This document shows, in pieces, positions 1 to 6,186 of a stretch of DNA of 6,660 bases; position 1 is the first letter of the stretch, and each line of letters starts with the position of its first letter. The position numbers and the translations under genes are program-made. This DNA is from Flavobacterium psychrophilum (GTDB taxonomy: Bacteria; Bacteroidota; Bacteroidia; Flavobacteriales; Flavobacteriaceae). The DNA lies in NCBI GenBank assembly GCA_945861915.1, contig CAMAWK010000129.1, positions 1 through 6,660 on the forward strand, given 5' to 3'. A model generated the notes under the pieces. The model saw only the letters and a list, made by a program, of their open reading frames with translations. It was not told where the DNA came from and did not search any database.

Positions 1-410
1 CTGCAGGTGCTACTTATACAGGTGGTACAGGAAATACTATTGTAGTAGATTATACGAATGTAGCTGCATCAGTTGGTGCTACTGTACAAGTAACTTGTGC
101 AGCATCAAACGGAACAGGTTCTAGTCTTCCTAAAGTACTAAATGTAAAACGAGTACTTTGTCCTGTTAGATTAGCAGATTCATCTGCTAGTGCATTCAGC
201 GCAAAAGCATATCCTAACCCATCATCGTCTGAGTTCACTATCGAAACTTCTGCTAAAGGAGCAATGAGTGTGAAAGTATATGATATGCAAGGGCGTTTGG
301 TTGAAAAAGCAAACACAAACAGAGTAGGTTCTAAATTAGCTGCTGGTACTTACAATGTAATTGTAAACCAGGGTGCTAACACGAAATCAGTTCGTGTGAT
401 TAAAAAATAA
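1..410 (+). CDS. T9SS type A sorting domain protein, C-terminal fragment
   Basis: This is the 3' end of a larger secreted or cell-surface protein; the 5' part lies outside the window. The open frame starts at base 3 and gives 135 residues before TAA at 408-410. The first 65 or so residues are rich in Gly, Thr, Val and Ala (for example YTGGTGNTIVV) with two Cys (VTC and LCP), and look like a beta-rich Ig/PKD-like repeat tail. The last 70 or so residues match the type A C-terminal sorting domain of the type IX secretion system: AYPNPSSSEFTIE, then VKVYDMQGRLVEK, then LAAGTYNVIV, ending VRVIKK. In known cargo this domain directs outer-membrane passage and is then cleaved, with the passenger released or attached to the surface. 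The passenger's function cannot be told from this fragment. The hairpin 24 bases downstream is its likely terminator. Confidence 0.93.
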   Translation, partial: AGATYTGGTGNTIVVDYTNVAASVGATVQVTCAASNGTGSSLPKVLNVKRVLCPVRLADSSASAFSAKAYPNPSSSEFTIETSAKGAMSVKVYDMQGRLVEKANTNRVGSKLAAGTYNVIVNQGANTKSVRVIKK

Positions 411-434
411 TTTTCATAATAATTGTTTTTGATA

Positions 435-466
435 AAAAGAGGCTGTCCGAAAGGGCAGCCTCTTTT
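435..466. terminator. Bidirectional intrinsic terminator
   Basis: A 14-bp stem (435-448 pairing with 453-466, one G-T wobble) encloses a GAAA tetraloop. The arms begin with AAAA and end with TTTT, so both strands carry a T run at the 3' side of a GC-rich hairpin. It sits between the stop of the T9SS cargo gene (410) and the stop of convergent dinB (479), so it can serve both transcripts. Confidence 0.9.
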
Positions 467-478
467 GTTTTGAAATAA

Positions 479-1561
479 CTAAAAGGCAAATTTCAATTGC
501 ACCACAACTGTCTTTTTTTGTTCAGTATTCAAATTGCTTAAAGAAATACCTAATAAACGAACCGAATCTTTTAACCGTTCTTGATACAATAATTCTTCCA
601 CCGCTTCGAGAATCATACCTTTATCTGAAATAAAATAAGACAACGTTTTGCTACGAGTTTGTTGAGAAAAATCGCTGTATTTTATTTTTAGGGTAATAGT
701 TTTTCCTGCTAGTTGGTTTTTCTTAAGTCGCTTTTCTAATGAATTCGCAATATTAGCTAGTTGTTCCATCATAAATATTTCAGAAGAAAGATTGACATCA
801 AAAGTGTGCTCGGCGGCAACAGATTTAGTTATTCGGTCTGATTTAACTTCACTGTTATGAATACCGCGAACCACATTATAATAGAAAATTCCTGATTTTC
901 CAAAATGAGCTGACAAAAAATCTACTGATTTACTTTTCAATTCTAATCCTGTAAAAATGCCTAGTTGATACATTTTTTCAGTTGTTACTTTTCCTACTCC
1001 ATAAAATTTACGAATGGGCAAAACGGACAAAAAATCAAGTACCTCATCTGGATTCACTGTTTTTTGACCATTGGGTTTATTGAAATCACTAGCAATTTTA
1101 GCAACAAATTTATTTATTGATATTCCTGCTGAAGCCGTCAAACCAAGTTCATTAAAAATTCTTAATCGAATTTCTTCTGCCAATAAAGTAGCGCTCGGAT
1201 TCCCTTTCTTATTCGTTGTTACATCAAGATAAGCTTCATCGAGAGATAAGGGTTCAACCCAATCGGTGTACTCATAAAAAATTTTACGAATGGACTGTGA
1301 AATTTCTTTGTACCGCTCAAATCTTGGTTTCACAAAAATTAAATCGGGACAATTTTTTTTTGCCAAAACACCACTCATGGCACTTCGAACGCCAAATTTT
1401 CTTGCTTCATAACTTGCTGCCGCGACTACGCCTCGATTCTCTGCTCCACCCACAGCAATTGGTTTTCCTCGCAATACAGGATTATCCAGTTGCTCAACAG
1501 AGGCAAAAAAAGCATCCATATCGATGTGGATAATTTTTCTATGTGGATTTAATTCAGGCAT
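479..1561 (-). CDS. dinB: DNA polymerase IV (Y-family)
   Basis: This is a translesion DNA polymerase of 360 aa, close in length to E. coli DinB (351 aa). The N-terminal catalytic block reads IIHIDMDAFFASVEQ and the second acidic block SLDEAYLDVT. The expected metal ligands are D14, D108 and E109 (E. coli D8, D103, E104), with F19 in the steric-gate position (E. coli F13). The motifs LTASAGIS, KIASDFNKPNGQ and the helix-hairpin-helix YGVGKVT (about 187-193) follow, then the little-finger domain from about 245 onward. The C-terminus, QLKFAF, resembles a sliding-clamp binding peptide. The ATG at 1561 gives a 6-residue extension before the E. coli start, and the next Met (M15) would delete the catalytic D14. 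The gene is divergent from the CYTH gene and convergent with the T9SS cargo gene. I see no LexA-type operator. The family is known for error-prone bypass of damaged bases. Confidence 0.97.
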   Translation of the reverse strand: MPELNPHRKIIHIDMDAFFASVEQLDNPVLRGKPIAVGGAENRGVVAAASYEARKFGVRSAMSGVLAKKNCPDLIFVKPRFERYKEISQSIRKIFYEYTDWVEPLSLDEAYLDVTTNKKGNPSATLLAEEIRLRIFNELGLTASAGISINKFVAKIASDFNKPNGQKTVNPDEVLDFLSVLPIRKFYGVGKVTTEKMYQLGIFTGLELKSKSVDFLSAHFGKSGIFYYNVVRGIHNSEVKSDRITKSVAAEHTFDVNLSSEIFMMEQLANIANSLEKRLKKNQLAGKTITLKIKYSDFSQQTRSKTLSYFISDKGMILEAVEELLYQERLKDSVRLLGISLSNLNTEQKKTVVVQLKFAF

Positions 1562-1565
1562 AAAA

Positions 1566-1573
1566 CAAATTTA
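1566..1573 (-). promoter_or_regulatory. Candidate -7 element for dinB
   Basis: On the minus strand this reads TAAATTTG, a full match to the Bacteroidota TAnnTTTG consensus. Only 4 bases separate it from the dinB ATG, so if it is used the transcript would start at or beside the start codon. A TTG at 1598-1600 is 24 bases upstream, slightly farther than usual for the -33 element. The word is A+T rich and could occur by chance. Confidence 0.4.
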
Positions 1574-1611
1574 AGTAAAAACTATTTCCGAATATCCCAA
1601 TAGATTTTTTA

Positions 1612-1619
1612 TACATTTG
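1612..1619 (+). promoter_or_regulatory. Candidate -7 element for the CYTH gene
   Basis: TACATTTG matches the Bacteroidota TAnnTTTG element and lies 45 bases before the ATG of the CYTH gene, giving a leader of about 40 bases. No clear TTG is seen at the usual distance upstream. The leader just before the ATG is A-rich, with no Shine-Dalgarno sequence, as is usual in this phylum. Confidence 0.5.
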
Positions 1620-1664
1620 AAATACTAAAAATTGCAGACCAACTAAAGCTTTAATTAAACAAAA

Positions 1665-2135
1665 ATGACAGAAATAGAAAGAAAATTTCTAACAACTTCG
1701 GATGAATTTAAATCTGTTTCTTTTAAACAAAATCGAATTGTTCAAGGCTACTTAAGCAGTGTTCCTGAAAGAACAGTACGAATTCGTATTAAAGACGAAA
1801 AGGGTTTCTTAACCATAAAAGGTGTCGCGAATGAATCGGGATTGTCTCGTTTTGAATGGGAAAAAGAAATTCCTATTCTAGATGCAGAAGAATTACTGAA
1901 AATTTGCGAAAAAGGGATAATTGATAAAACTCGATATGAAGTAAAAGTAGGAAATCATATTTTTGAAATAGATGTGTTTAATGGCGAAAATAAAGGATTA
2001 ATTATTGCCGAAATTGAGCTTTCTGCAGAAGACGAAGTTTTTGAAAAACCAAATTGGCTGGGCAAAGAAGTAACAAATGACAGCCGATATTACAATTCCT
2101 ATTTGAGTAAAAATCCTTTTATAAATTGGGATTAA
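1665..2135 (+). CDS. CYTH domain protein, probable inorganic triphosphatase
   Basis: A 156-aa single-domain member of the CYTH / triphosphate tunnel metalloenzyme superfamily. The family-defining ExExK motif is at the N-terminus (E3, E5, K7 in TEIERKF). The basic and acidic residues that line the tunnel follow in order: R39 and R41 (VRIRIK), K52 (LTIKG), R62 with E64/E66 (SRFEWE), K88 and R90 (DKTRYE), D103 (EIDVF), E116/E118 (IAEIEL) and R141 (DSRYYN). Length and motif spacing resemble the Nitrosomonas europaea enzyme, which hydrolyses inorganic triphosphate with a divalent metal, so that is the favoured activity. Related CYTH proteins include class IV adenylate cyclases and thiamine triphosphatases, so the substrate is inferred. 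The ATG at 1665 is set by the ExExK motif directly after it. The stop interlocks with that of the convergent rlpA-like gene. Confidence 0.92.
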   Translation: MTEIERKFLTTSDEFKSVSFKQNRIVQGYLSSVPERTVRIRIKDEKGFLTIKGVANESGLSRFEWEKEIPILDAEELLKICEKGIIDKTRYEVKVGNHIFEIDVFNGENKGLIIAEIELSAEDEVFEKPNWLGKEVTNDSRYYNSYLSKNPFINWD

Positions 2136-2617
2136 TTATTCTCCTGAACTTCTATTTTTACTAACATAACTCCAGTCGATTTGTTACTGGCTATTTCTTT
2201 AAAGGCACGTTTAGACAAATCAATATCTCTAGAACGCACAAAAGGACCTCTATCAATCACTTCAACAATTACAAATTTTCCGTTGACTTCGTTGGTTACT
2301 TTTACTTTAGTCCCAAAAGGTAATTTCTTGTGTGCAGCCGTGTATTTGTTGTTATCAAATCTTTTACCGCTGGCCGTTTTTCTACCATTAAACATATCAG
2401 CGTAATAAGAAGCGTGAGCCTCTTTTTTTAACAATTTATAGGTTACTTTTTCAACAAATAAAGAGTCGAATGCTTTTTCTGGAGGTGGAAAAAGTGTTTT
2501 ACTTTTTTTTACAGTATCCTTGACTACAGCTGCTTTCTGCTTATCAGAAACTACCGTTTGGCTCATTACCAAACCAATTAGTAGCGTTGAAAGTAAAATG
2601 GTTATTGTTTTTTTCAT
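2132..2617 (-). CDS. RlpA-like double-psi beta-barrel exported protein
   Basis: A small exported protein with one RlpA-type double-psi beta-barrel. From the preferred ATG at 2617 it has 161 aa: a signal peptide (MKKTITILLSTLLIGLVMS, likely cut near Gln20), a Lys-rich linker, and the barrel from about residue 66 to the end. Diagnostic blocks are ASYYADMFNGRKTASG, TAAHKKLPFGTKVKVTN, VIDRGPF and RDIDLSKRAF. Proteobacterial RlpA is a lytic transglycosylase for denuded glycan strands. Here there is no lipobox (no Cys at all) and no C-terminal SPOR domain, so it is a minimal periplasmic form. By recalled alignment, His96 and Asp122 match proposed catalytic residues, but the third position, Glu in TASGE of RlpA, is Lys85. 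An in-frame ATG at 2638 would add MDFKKSF; MKK is preferred because it opens a standard signal peptide. The gene lies 50 bases after the membrane-protein gene with no promoter match between, so cotranscription is likely. Confidence 0.9.
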   Translation of the reverse strand: MKKTITILLSTLLIGLVMSQTVVSDKQKAAVVKDTVKKSKTLFPPPEKAFDSLFVEKVTYKLLKKEAHASYYADMFNGRKTASGKRFDNNKYTAAHKKLPFGTKVKVTNEVNGKFVIVEVIDRGPFVRSRDIDLSKRAFKEIASNKSTGVMLVKIEVQENN

Positions 2618-2667
2618 GAATGATTTTTTAAAATCCATTTGTTAAAGACCAAGTCTCAGGATTTTTT

Positions 2668-3090
2668 TTAAAACCACAATTTCCATGGAATTCTACTCAA
2701 AATAAGCAGTAAACCTAAACCGTAAAATATAAAAAAGGTTTTGAATTTAGTTTCGCTAGTTGTTGCTTTTTTATGTTTTGCCCAGCCAATTGTAATTAAC
2801 ACAATTGCAATAATGTTAATTAATGGATGTTCTAATGAAGTTAATCTCAATTCCGGATTGCTCATTTGTCCAAATGATGCAAATCCATTTGGAGACACAA
2901 AATATAAAATCATTCCGACGGTTAATTGAATGTGAATTGCTATGAATCCAAAAAGAGCAATCTTTTTGTCTTTTGCCATAAATTCTTTTTTAGAAACCAA
3001 CCCAATTATTGCATTAATAACCGCAATTGTTAAAAGTAAAAGTGCCAAATAAGCCCAGCCAGAATGAAATTTTTGAATGAAAGTATACAT
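2668..3090 (-). CDS. Four-helix membrane protein, possibly cytochrome b-like
   Basis: A 140-aa integral membrane protein with four hydrophobic segments at about 12-32, 44-65, 87-104 and 116-134. The loops KKEFMAKDKK and AKHKKATTSETKFK are basic, so by the positive-inside rule both face the cytoplasm and the two termini face the periplasm. Four His are placed at or in helices: H9 before helix 1, H53 inside helix 2, H88 at the start of helix 3 and H106 after helix 3. Close flavobacterial relatives, as I recall, are labelled 'cytochrome B' or, wrongly, 'ribosomal protein L27'. Heme binding is plausible from the His pattern but not shown. A TATATTTG promoter element lies 20 bases upstream of the ATG, and the rlpA-like gene follows on the same strand. 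The molecular function is unknown; the gene itself is secure. Confidence 0.85.
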   Translation of the reverse strand: MYTFIQKFHSGWAYLALLLLTIAVINAIIGLVSKKEFMAKDKKIALFGFIAIHIQLTVGMILYFVSPNGFASFGQMSNPELRLTSLEHPLINIIAIVLITIGWAKHKKATTSETKFKTFFIFYGLGLLLILSRIPWKLWF

Positions 3091-3110
3091 AGAATTATTT
3101 TTTGTTTCAA

Positions 3111-3118
3111 CAAATATA
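3111..3118 (-). promoter_or_regulatory. Candidate -7 element for the membrane-protein gene
   Basis: On the minus strand this reads TATATTTG, a full TAnnTTTG match, 20 bases before the ATG at 3090. No TTG is found at the expected -33 distance; that stretch is occupied by the pgi terminator hairpin. It is a likely start for a transcript covering this gene and the rlpA-like gene. Confidence 0.55.
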
Positions 3119-3122
3119 ATAA

Positions 3123-3153
3123 AAAAGGCATTCTTAGATTAAGAATGCCTTTT
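3123..3153 (-). terminator. pgi intrinsic terminator
   Basis: A perfect 14-bp inverted repeat (3123-3136 with 3140-3153) around a 3-base loop; the outer bases on the minus strand form AAAAGGCATT and AATGCCTTTT, followed by a further TT run. It lies 39 bases past the pgi stop codon and just before the next gene's promoter candidate. Confidence 0.88.
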
Positions 3154-3192
3154 CAAATTGCTTATTTAGGTTTAATATAACCTTCAATCAAC

Positions 3193-4836
3193 TTATTTAT
3201 TTTTAAAAAAATGATCTAATAAAAATGAAGTAGAACTATCGTGATCGTTTACTTTTTTAGTATTTATTTCATCCAAGATAGAATTGGCAAGTTGTTTTCC
3301 TAACTCAACACCCCATTGATCATAACTAAAAATATTCCAGATAATTCCTTGTACAAAAATTTTGTGTTCATACAAAGCAATCAAAGAACCCAAAGTTTTT
3401 GGTGTTAATTTTTGAATCAAAATTGTATTGGTTGGTTTGTTTCCGCTGAACACTTTAAAAGGCAATAAAAATTGGGCTTTTTCTGGAGATAGTCCTTGCT
3501 TGTCAAATTCTGCCTGAACTTGCTTTGCTGTTTTTCCATTCATCAATGCTTCTGTCTGTGCAAAAAAGTTAGACATTAATTTATCGTGATGGTCTTCATT
3601 TCCATACAATGGTTTTACAAAGCCAATAAAATCAGCAGGAATTAATTTTGTCCCTTGGTGAATTAATTGAAAAAAAGCATGTTGCGAATTGGTTCCTGGT
3701 TCTCCCCAAATAATAGTTCCAGTTTGATAATCTACTTGATTCCCGTTTCGATCTACACTTTTACCATTACTTTCCATCGTGCCTTGTTGTAAGTAAGGTG
3801 CTAATTTTTGCAAATATTGGGTGTAAGGAATTAATGCTTCGCTTTCGGCTCCAAAGAAATTATTATACCAAATACTTAATAAGGCTAGTGTAACTGGAAT
3901 ATTTTTATCAAAATCGGCAGTTTCAAAATGAGCATCCATTTCATGAGCTCCAGTTAAAAGTGCATCATAATTATCAAATCCAACAGCTAAACTAATAGAT
4001 AATCCAACTGCACTCCACAACGAAAATCTACCACCAACCCAATCCCACATAGGGAAAATGTTGTCAGGATTTATTCCAAACTCAGTTACTTTTTGAATAT
4101 TGGTAGAAACTGCCACAAAATGTTTGGCTACATCCTCTTGATGTGCAGATTGAAGAAACCATTCTTTGATAGTCATCGAATTGGTCAAGGTTTCTTGTGT
4201 GGTAAAGGTTTTAGAAGCAATTACAAAAAGCGTTGTTTCTGGATTCAGTTTTTTAATGATTTCGTTTACATGGTCGCCATCCACATTCGAAACAAAATGA
4301 ACATTCAAATGGTTTTTATAAAATTGCAATGCCTCAACAGCCATTGCAGGTCCTAAATCTGACCCTCCAATTCCTATATTTACAATGTCAGTAAACGGTT
4401 TTCCGGTATATCCTTTTCTATTTCTGTTAACTACTTCATTTGTAAAATCCTTGATTTTGTTTTTTACAGCGAAAACTTCAGGTATTACATTTACTGTATC
4501 AACTTCAATTTTTGATGAAGAGGAAGCGCGCAAAGCAGTATGCAAAACTGCTCTGTTTTCGGTTTGATTGATAGTATCTCCACCAAAATATTGAGTAATT
4601 GCTTCTTTCAAATGAGCAGAATTGGCTAAATCAACTAACAAATTCATTGTTTCTTGATTAATCCTATTCTTAGAATAATCAACCAGAAAATCATTCCATT
4701 GTAAATGAAATTGAGATGCTCTATTTGAGTTTTCGCTAAACAATGTTTTCATAGAAACATTTTTCATATCCTGAAAATGATTCTCTAATTTTTGCCAAGC
4801 CTGAGTTGTTGTAGGATTTATATTTTGTAATGCCAT
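3193..4836 (-). CDS. pgi: Glucose-6-phosphate isomerase
   Basis: Cytosolic enzyme that interconverts glucose-6-phosphate and fructose-6-phosphate in glycolysis and gluconeogenesis. From the ATG at 4836 (MALQNINP) it is 547 aa, against 549 in E. coli. Two SIS sugar-isomerase folds are visible, with the phosphate-binding block [10 protein letters not shown] (154-163), the family signature [14 protein letters not shown] (265-278) and the second signature [11 protein letters not shown] (507-517). The expected catalytic residues are present at the same numbers as in E. coli: E355 (GTMESNG), H386 (NSQHAFF) and K514 (ELGKQ), plus R270. The frame stays open to 4908, adding 24 residues (MCCFFIQTK...), but that extension spans the likely promoter and has no family counterpart, so the downstream start is chosen. 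The gene follows the M23 lipoprotein gene by 74 bases and ends in a strong terminator. Confidence 0.97.
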   Translation of the reverse strand: MALQNINPTTTQAWQKLENHFQDMKNVSMKTLFSENSNRASQFHLQWNDFLVDYSKNRINQETMNLLVDLANSAHLKEAITQYFGGDTINQTENRAVLHTALRASSSSKIEVDTVNVIPEVFAVKNKIKDFTNEVVNRNRKGYTGKPFTDIVNIGIGGSDLGPAMAVEALQFYKNHLNVHFVSNVDGDHVNEIIKKLNPETTLFVIASKTFTTQETLTNSMTIKEWFLQSAHQEDVAKHFVAVSTNIQKVTEFGINPDNIFPMWDWVGGRFSLWSAVGLSISLAVGFDNYDALLTGAHEMDAHFETADFDKNIPVTLALLSIWYNNFFGAESEALIPYTQYLQKLAPYLQQGTMESNGKSVDRNGNQVDYQTGTIIWGEPGTNSQHAFFQLIHQGTKLIPADFIGFVKPLYGNEDHHDKLMSNFFAQTEALMNGKTAKQVQAEFDKQGLSPEKAQFLLPFKVFSGNKPTNTILIQKLTPKTLGSLIALYEHKIFVQGIIWNIFSYDQWGVELGKQLANSILDEINTKKVNDHDSSTSFLLDHFFKNK

Positions 4837-4869
4837 TTTTTTACTTTTTATGCTATTTTTATTGAGTCG

Positions 4870-4877
4870 CAAATTTA
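4870..4877 (-). promoter_or_regulatory. Candidate -7 element for pgi
   Basis: The minus strand reads TAAATTTG, a full match to TAnnTTTG, 33 bases before the pgi ATG. A TTG at 4901-4903 lies 23 bases farther upstream and could be the -33 element at the long end of known spacing. Transcription from here would start downstream of the longer alternative pgi start, supporting the shorter protein. Confidence 0.55.
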
Positions 4878-4910
4878 AACTTTTAGTTTGTATAAAAAAA
4901 CAACACAATG

Positions 4911-6164
4911 TTATGGTTTGGACAAAATCAAAATCTTTGATTTTGAATTTCTTTTGGCTACGCTATCTAATTGCTCTTTTAAGGGTTTAATTTGATTTAA
5001 AAACCGAGGTAGATTTTCCTTATCCATAGGTTGCGAATTAGGAAGTTTTAATTTTAGAGCGTCTACTTGCACTCCGTTTTTCCAGAAACGATAACAAACA
5101 TGAGGCCCCGTTGCTAGACCTGTACTGCCTACTTTTCCGATTATATTTCCTTGATTTACTCTTTGTCCTTTTCGAACTAAAATTTTGGACAGGTGTAAAT
5201 ATTGAGTAGAATAGACTCGATCATGTTTTACTTTTACAAAATTTCCATTTCCAGCTGTATAACCCGTTTGCTCAACTATTCCAGATGCTGTTGTCATAAT
5301 GGGCGTTCCTGTTGGAGCAGCATAATCAGTTCCTTTGTGGGCTTTCCAAGTCAATTGCACAGGATGGAATCTGTTTTTGGAGAAACGAGAAGTAATATTG
5401 ACAAACTTCAAAGGTGCTTTCAGAAAGAAATTTTTAAGTGCTTTTCCTTCTTCATCATAATAATCAAGTTTTCCTGAAGATTGATTTTGGGCAAATGGAA
5501 ATGCATAAATCATTTTCCCTTTGTACTCAAAAAAAGCAGCTTTCAAACTGTCGACTCCATCGTAAATAGTATCGTCGATAAATCTTTCGGTAAAAGTAAG
5601 ACCGAATTTATCTCCTTTTTTTAACTTAAAAAAGTCAATAGACCAGGCGTACACTTTGGTTAACTTATTTGCTAATCCCGAATCTACACCTTGTTTATTT
5701 AGTGTTTCGGATAGAGAACCGTTGAGTTCACCAGCAATAGTTCGTTGTTTAACCCGAATAGGTCTTGTTTTTTTATACGCCATTACCGAATCTCTGAAAT
5801 CAATTACATAATAACTGGCTCGATCGGGCTGATAAACAAAAACCTCTAACTTTTTGTATCGGTCATTTGAACGTAACAAGGTAAAAGGTTTGCCTATTTT
5901 TATGGTTCTTACTTTGAAACTGTCTTTTACTTTTTCAATAATATCGTATACTTTTTTGCCTTCTAAATTTTGATTTTCTAAAAGACTTCCAAAAGTATCG
6001 CCTCTTTTAATTGTATCCTGCAAAACATTATAATCATTGAAATTAAAACCAAAATTGTTGGCAATTTTTGCCGTTTTAGGTTCTGGAATTATACTAATAG
6101 TTTCTGATTTTCTACAAGAAATCAATGAAAATAAAAAGAATATAAGTAACGTTACTTTTTTCAA
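4911..6164 (-). CDS. M23 family peptidoglycan endopeptidase, lipoprotein
   Basis: A 417-aa envelope lipoprotein likely to cut peptide cross-links in peptidoglycan. The N-terminus is a lipoprotein signal peptide with lipobox LISC (acylated Cys17). Residues about 45-240 form an accessory region with LysM/OapA-like stretches ([27 protein letters not shown]), as in Csd3-type peptidases. The LytM/M23 domain covers about 255-370: H276 and D280 ([13 protein letters not shown]), H324 (YLHLS) and GPHVCYRFW at 353-361. The usual HxH is H355-V-C357, so the third zinc ligand is Cys rather than His. The start codon is TTG at 6164: no ATG lies upstream in frame, the next Met is residue 128, and the TTG opens exactly at [10 protein letters not shown] of the signal peptide. 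The DUF3108 gene ends 22 bases upstream, which suggests one operon. A tail of about 45 basic residues follows the catalytic domain. Confidence 0.93.
   Translation of the reverse strand: MKKVTLLIFFLFSLISCRKSETISIIPEPKTAKIANNFGFNFNDYNVLQDTIKRGDTFGSLLENQNLEGKKVYDIIEKVKDSFKVRTIKIGKPFTLLRSNDRYKKLEVFVYQPDRASYYVIDFRDSVMAYKKTRPIRVKQRTIAGELNGSLSETLNKQGVDSGLANKLTKVYAWSIDFFKLKKGDKFGLTFTERFIDDTIYDGVDSLKAAFFEYKGKMIYAFPFAQNQSSGKLDYYDEEGKALKNFFLKAPLKFVNITSRFSKNRFHPVQLTWKAHKGTDYAAPTGTPIMTTASGIVEQTGYTAGNGNFVKVKHDRVYSTQYLHLSKILVRKGQRVNQGNIIGKVGSTGLATGPHVCYRFWKNGVQVDALKLKLPNSQPMDKENLPRFLNQIKPLKEQLDSVAKRNSKSKILILSKP
6162..6164 (-). other. TTG start codon of the M23 gene
   Basis: The minus strand reads TCTTTGAAAAAAGTAACG, with TTG immediately before the Lys-Lys of the signal peptide. 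No purine-rich Shine-Dalgarno stretch precedes it. All other complete genes here have ATG starts, so this one is expected to be weakly initiated, perhaps coupled to termination of the upstream DUF3108 gene. Confidence 0.8.
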
Positions 6165-6186
6165 AGAATGGGAATTTGCAATTATG

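Noticed and set aside
50..316. Minus-strand open frame of 88 codons
   Set aside because: It lies antisense to the sorting-domain gene, uses a GTG start and has no recognisable features; the plus-strand frame carries clear T9SS motifs.
1216..1533. Plus-strand open frame of 105 codons opposite dinB
   Set aside because: It is a shadow of the strongly conserved dinB coding strand, with a composition unlike a real protein (many His, Arg and Gln).
2181..2405. Plus-strand open frame opposite the rlpA-like gene
   Set aside because: It is antisense to the conserved barrel domain and has no promoter or family pattern.
2741..2929. Plus-strand open frame opposite the membrane-protein gene
   Set aside because: Its hydrophobicity merely mirrors the helices on the other strand, and there is no promoter or start context.
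3168..3183. Small 5-bp inverted repeat (AGGTT / AACCT) after pgi
   Set aside because: It is too short and A+T rich to be a separate terminator; the 14-bp hairpin just beyond is sufficient.
4093..4567. Two plus-strand open frames opposite pgi (4093-4356 and 4385-4567)
   Set aside because: Both are antisense to conserved SIS-domain coding sequence and show no family motifs.
4837..4908. 24-codon N-terminal extension of pgi
   Set aside because: It contains the TAnnTTTG promoter candidate, is Cys/Lys-rich and unlike family N-termini; the protein from 4836 matches E. coli catalytic residue numbering exactly.
5202..5477. Plus-strand open frame opposite the M23 gene
   Set aside because: It is a Cys/Ser-rich shadow frame opposite the catalytic domain.
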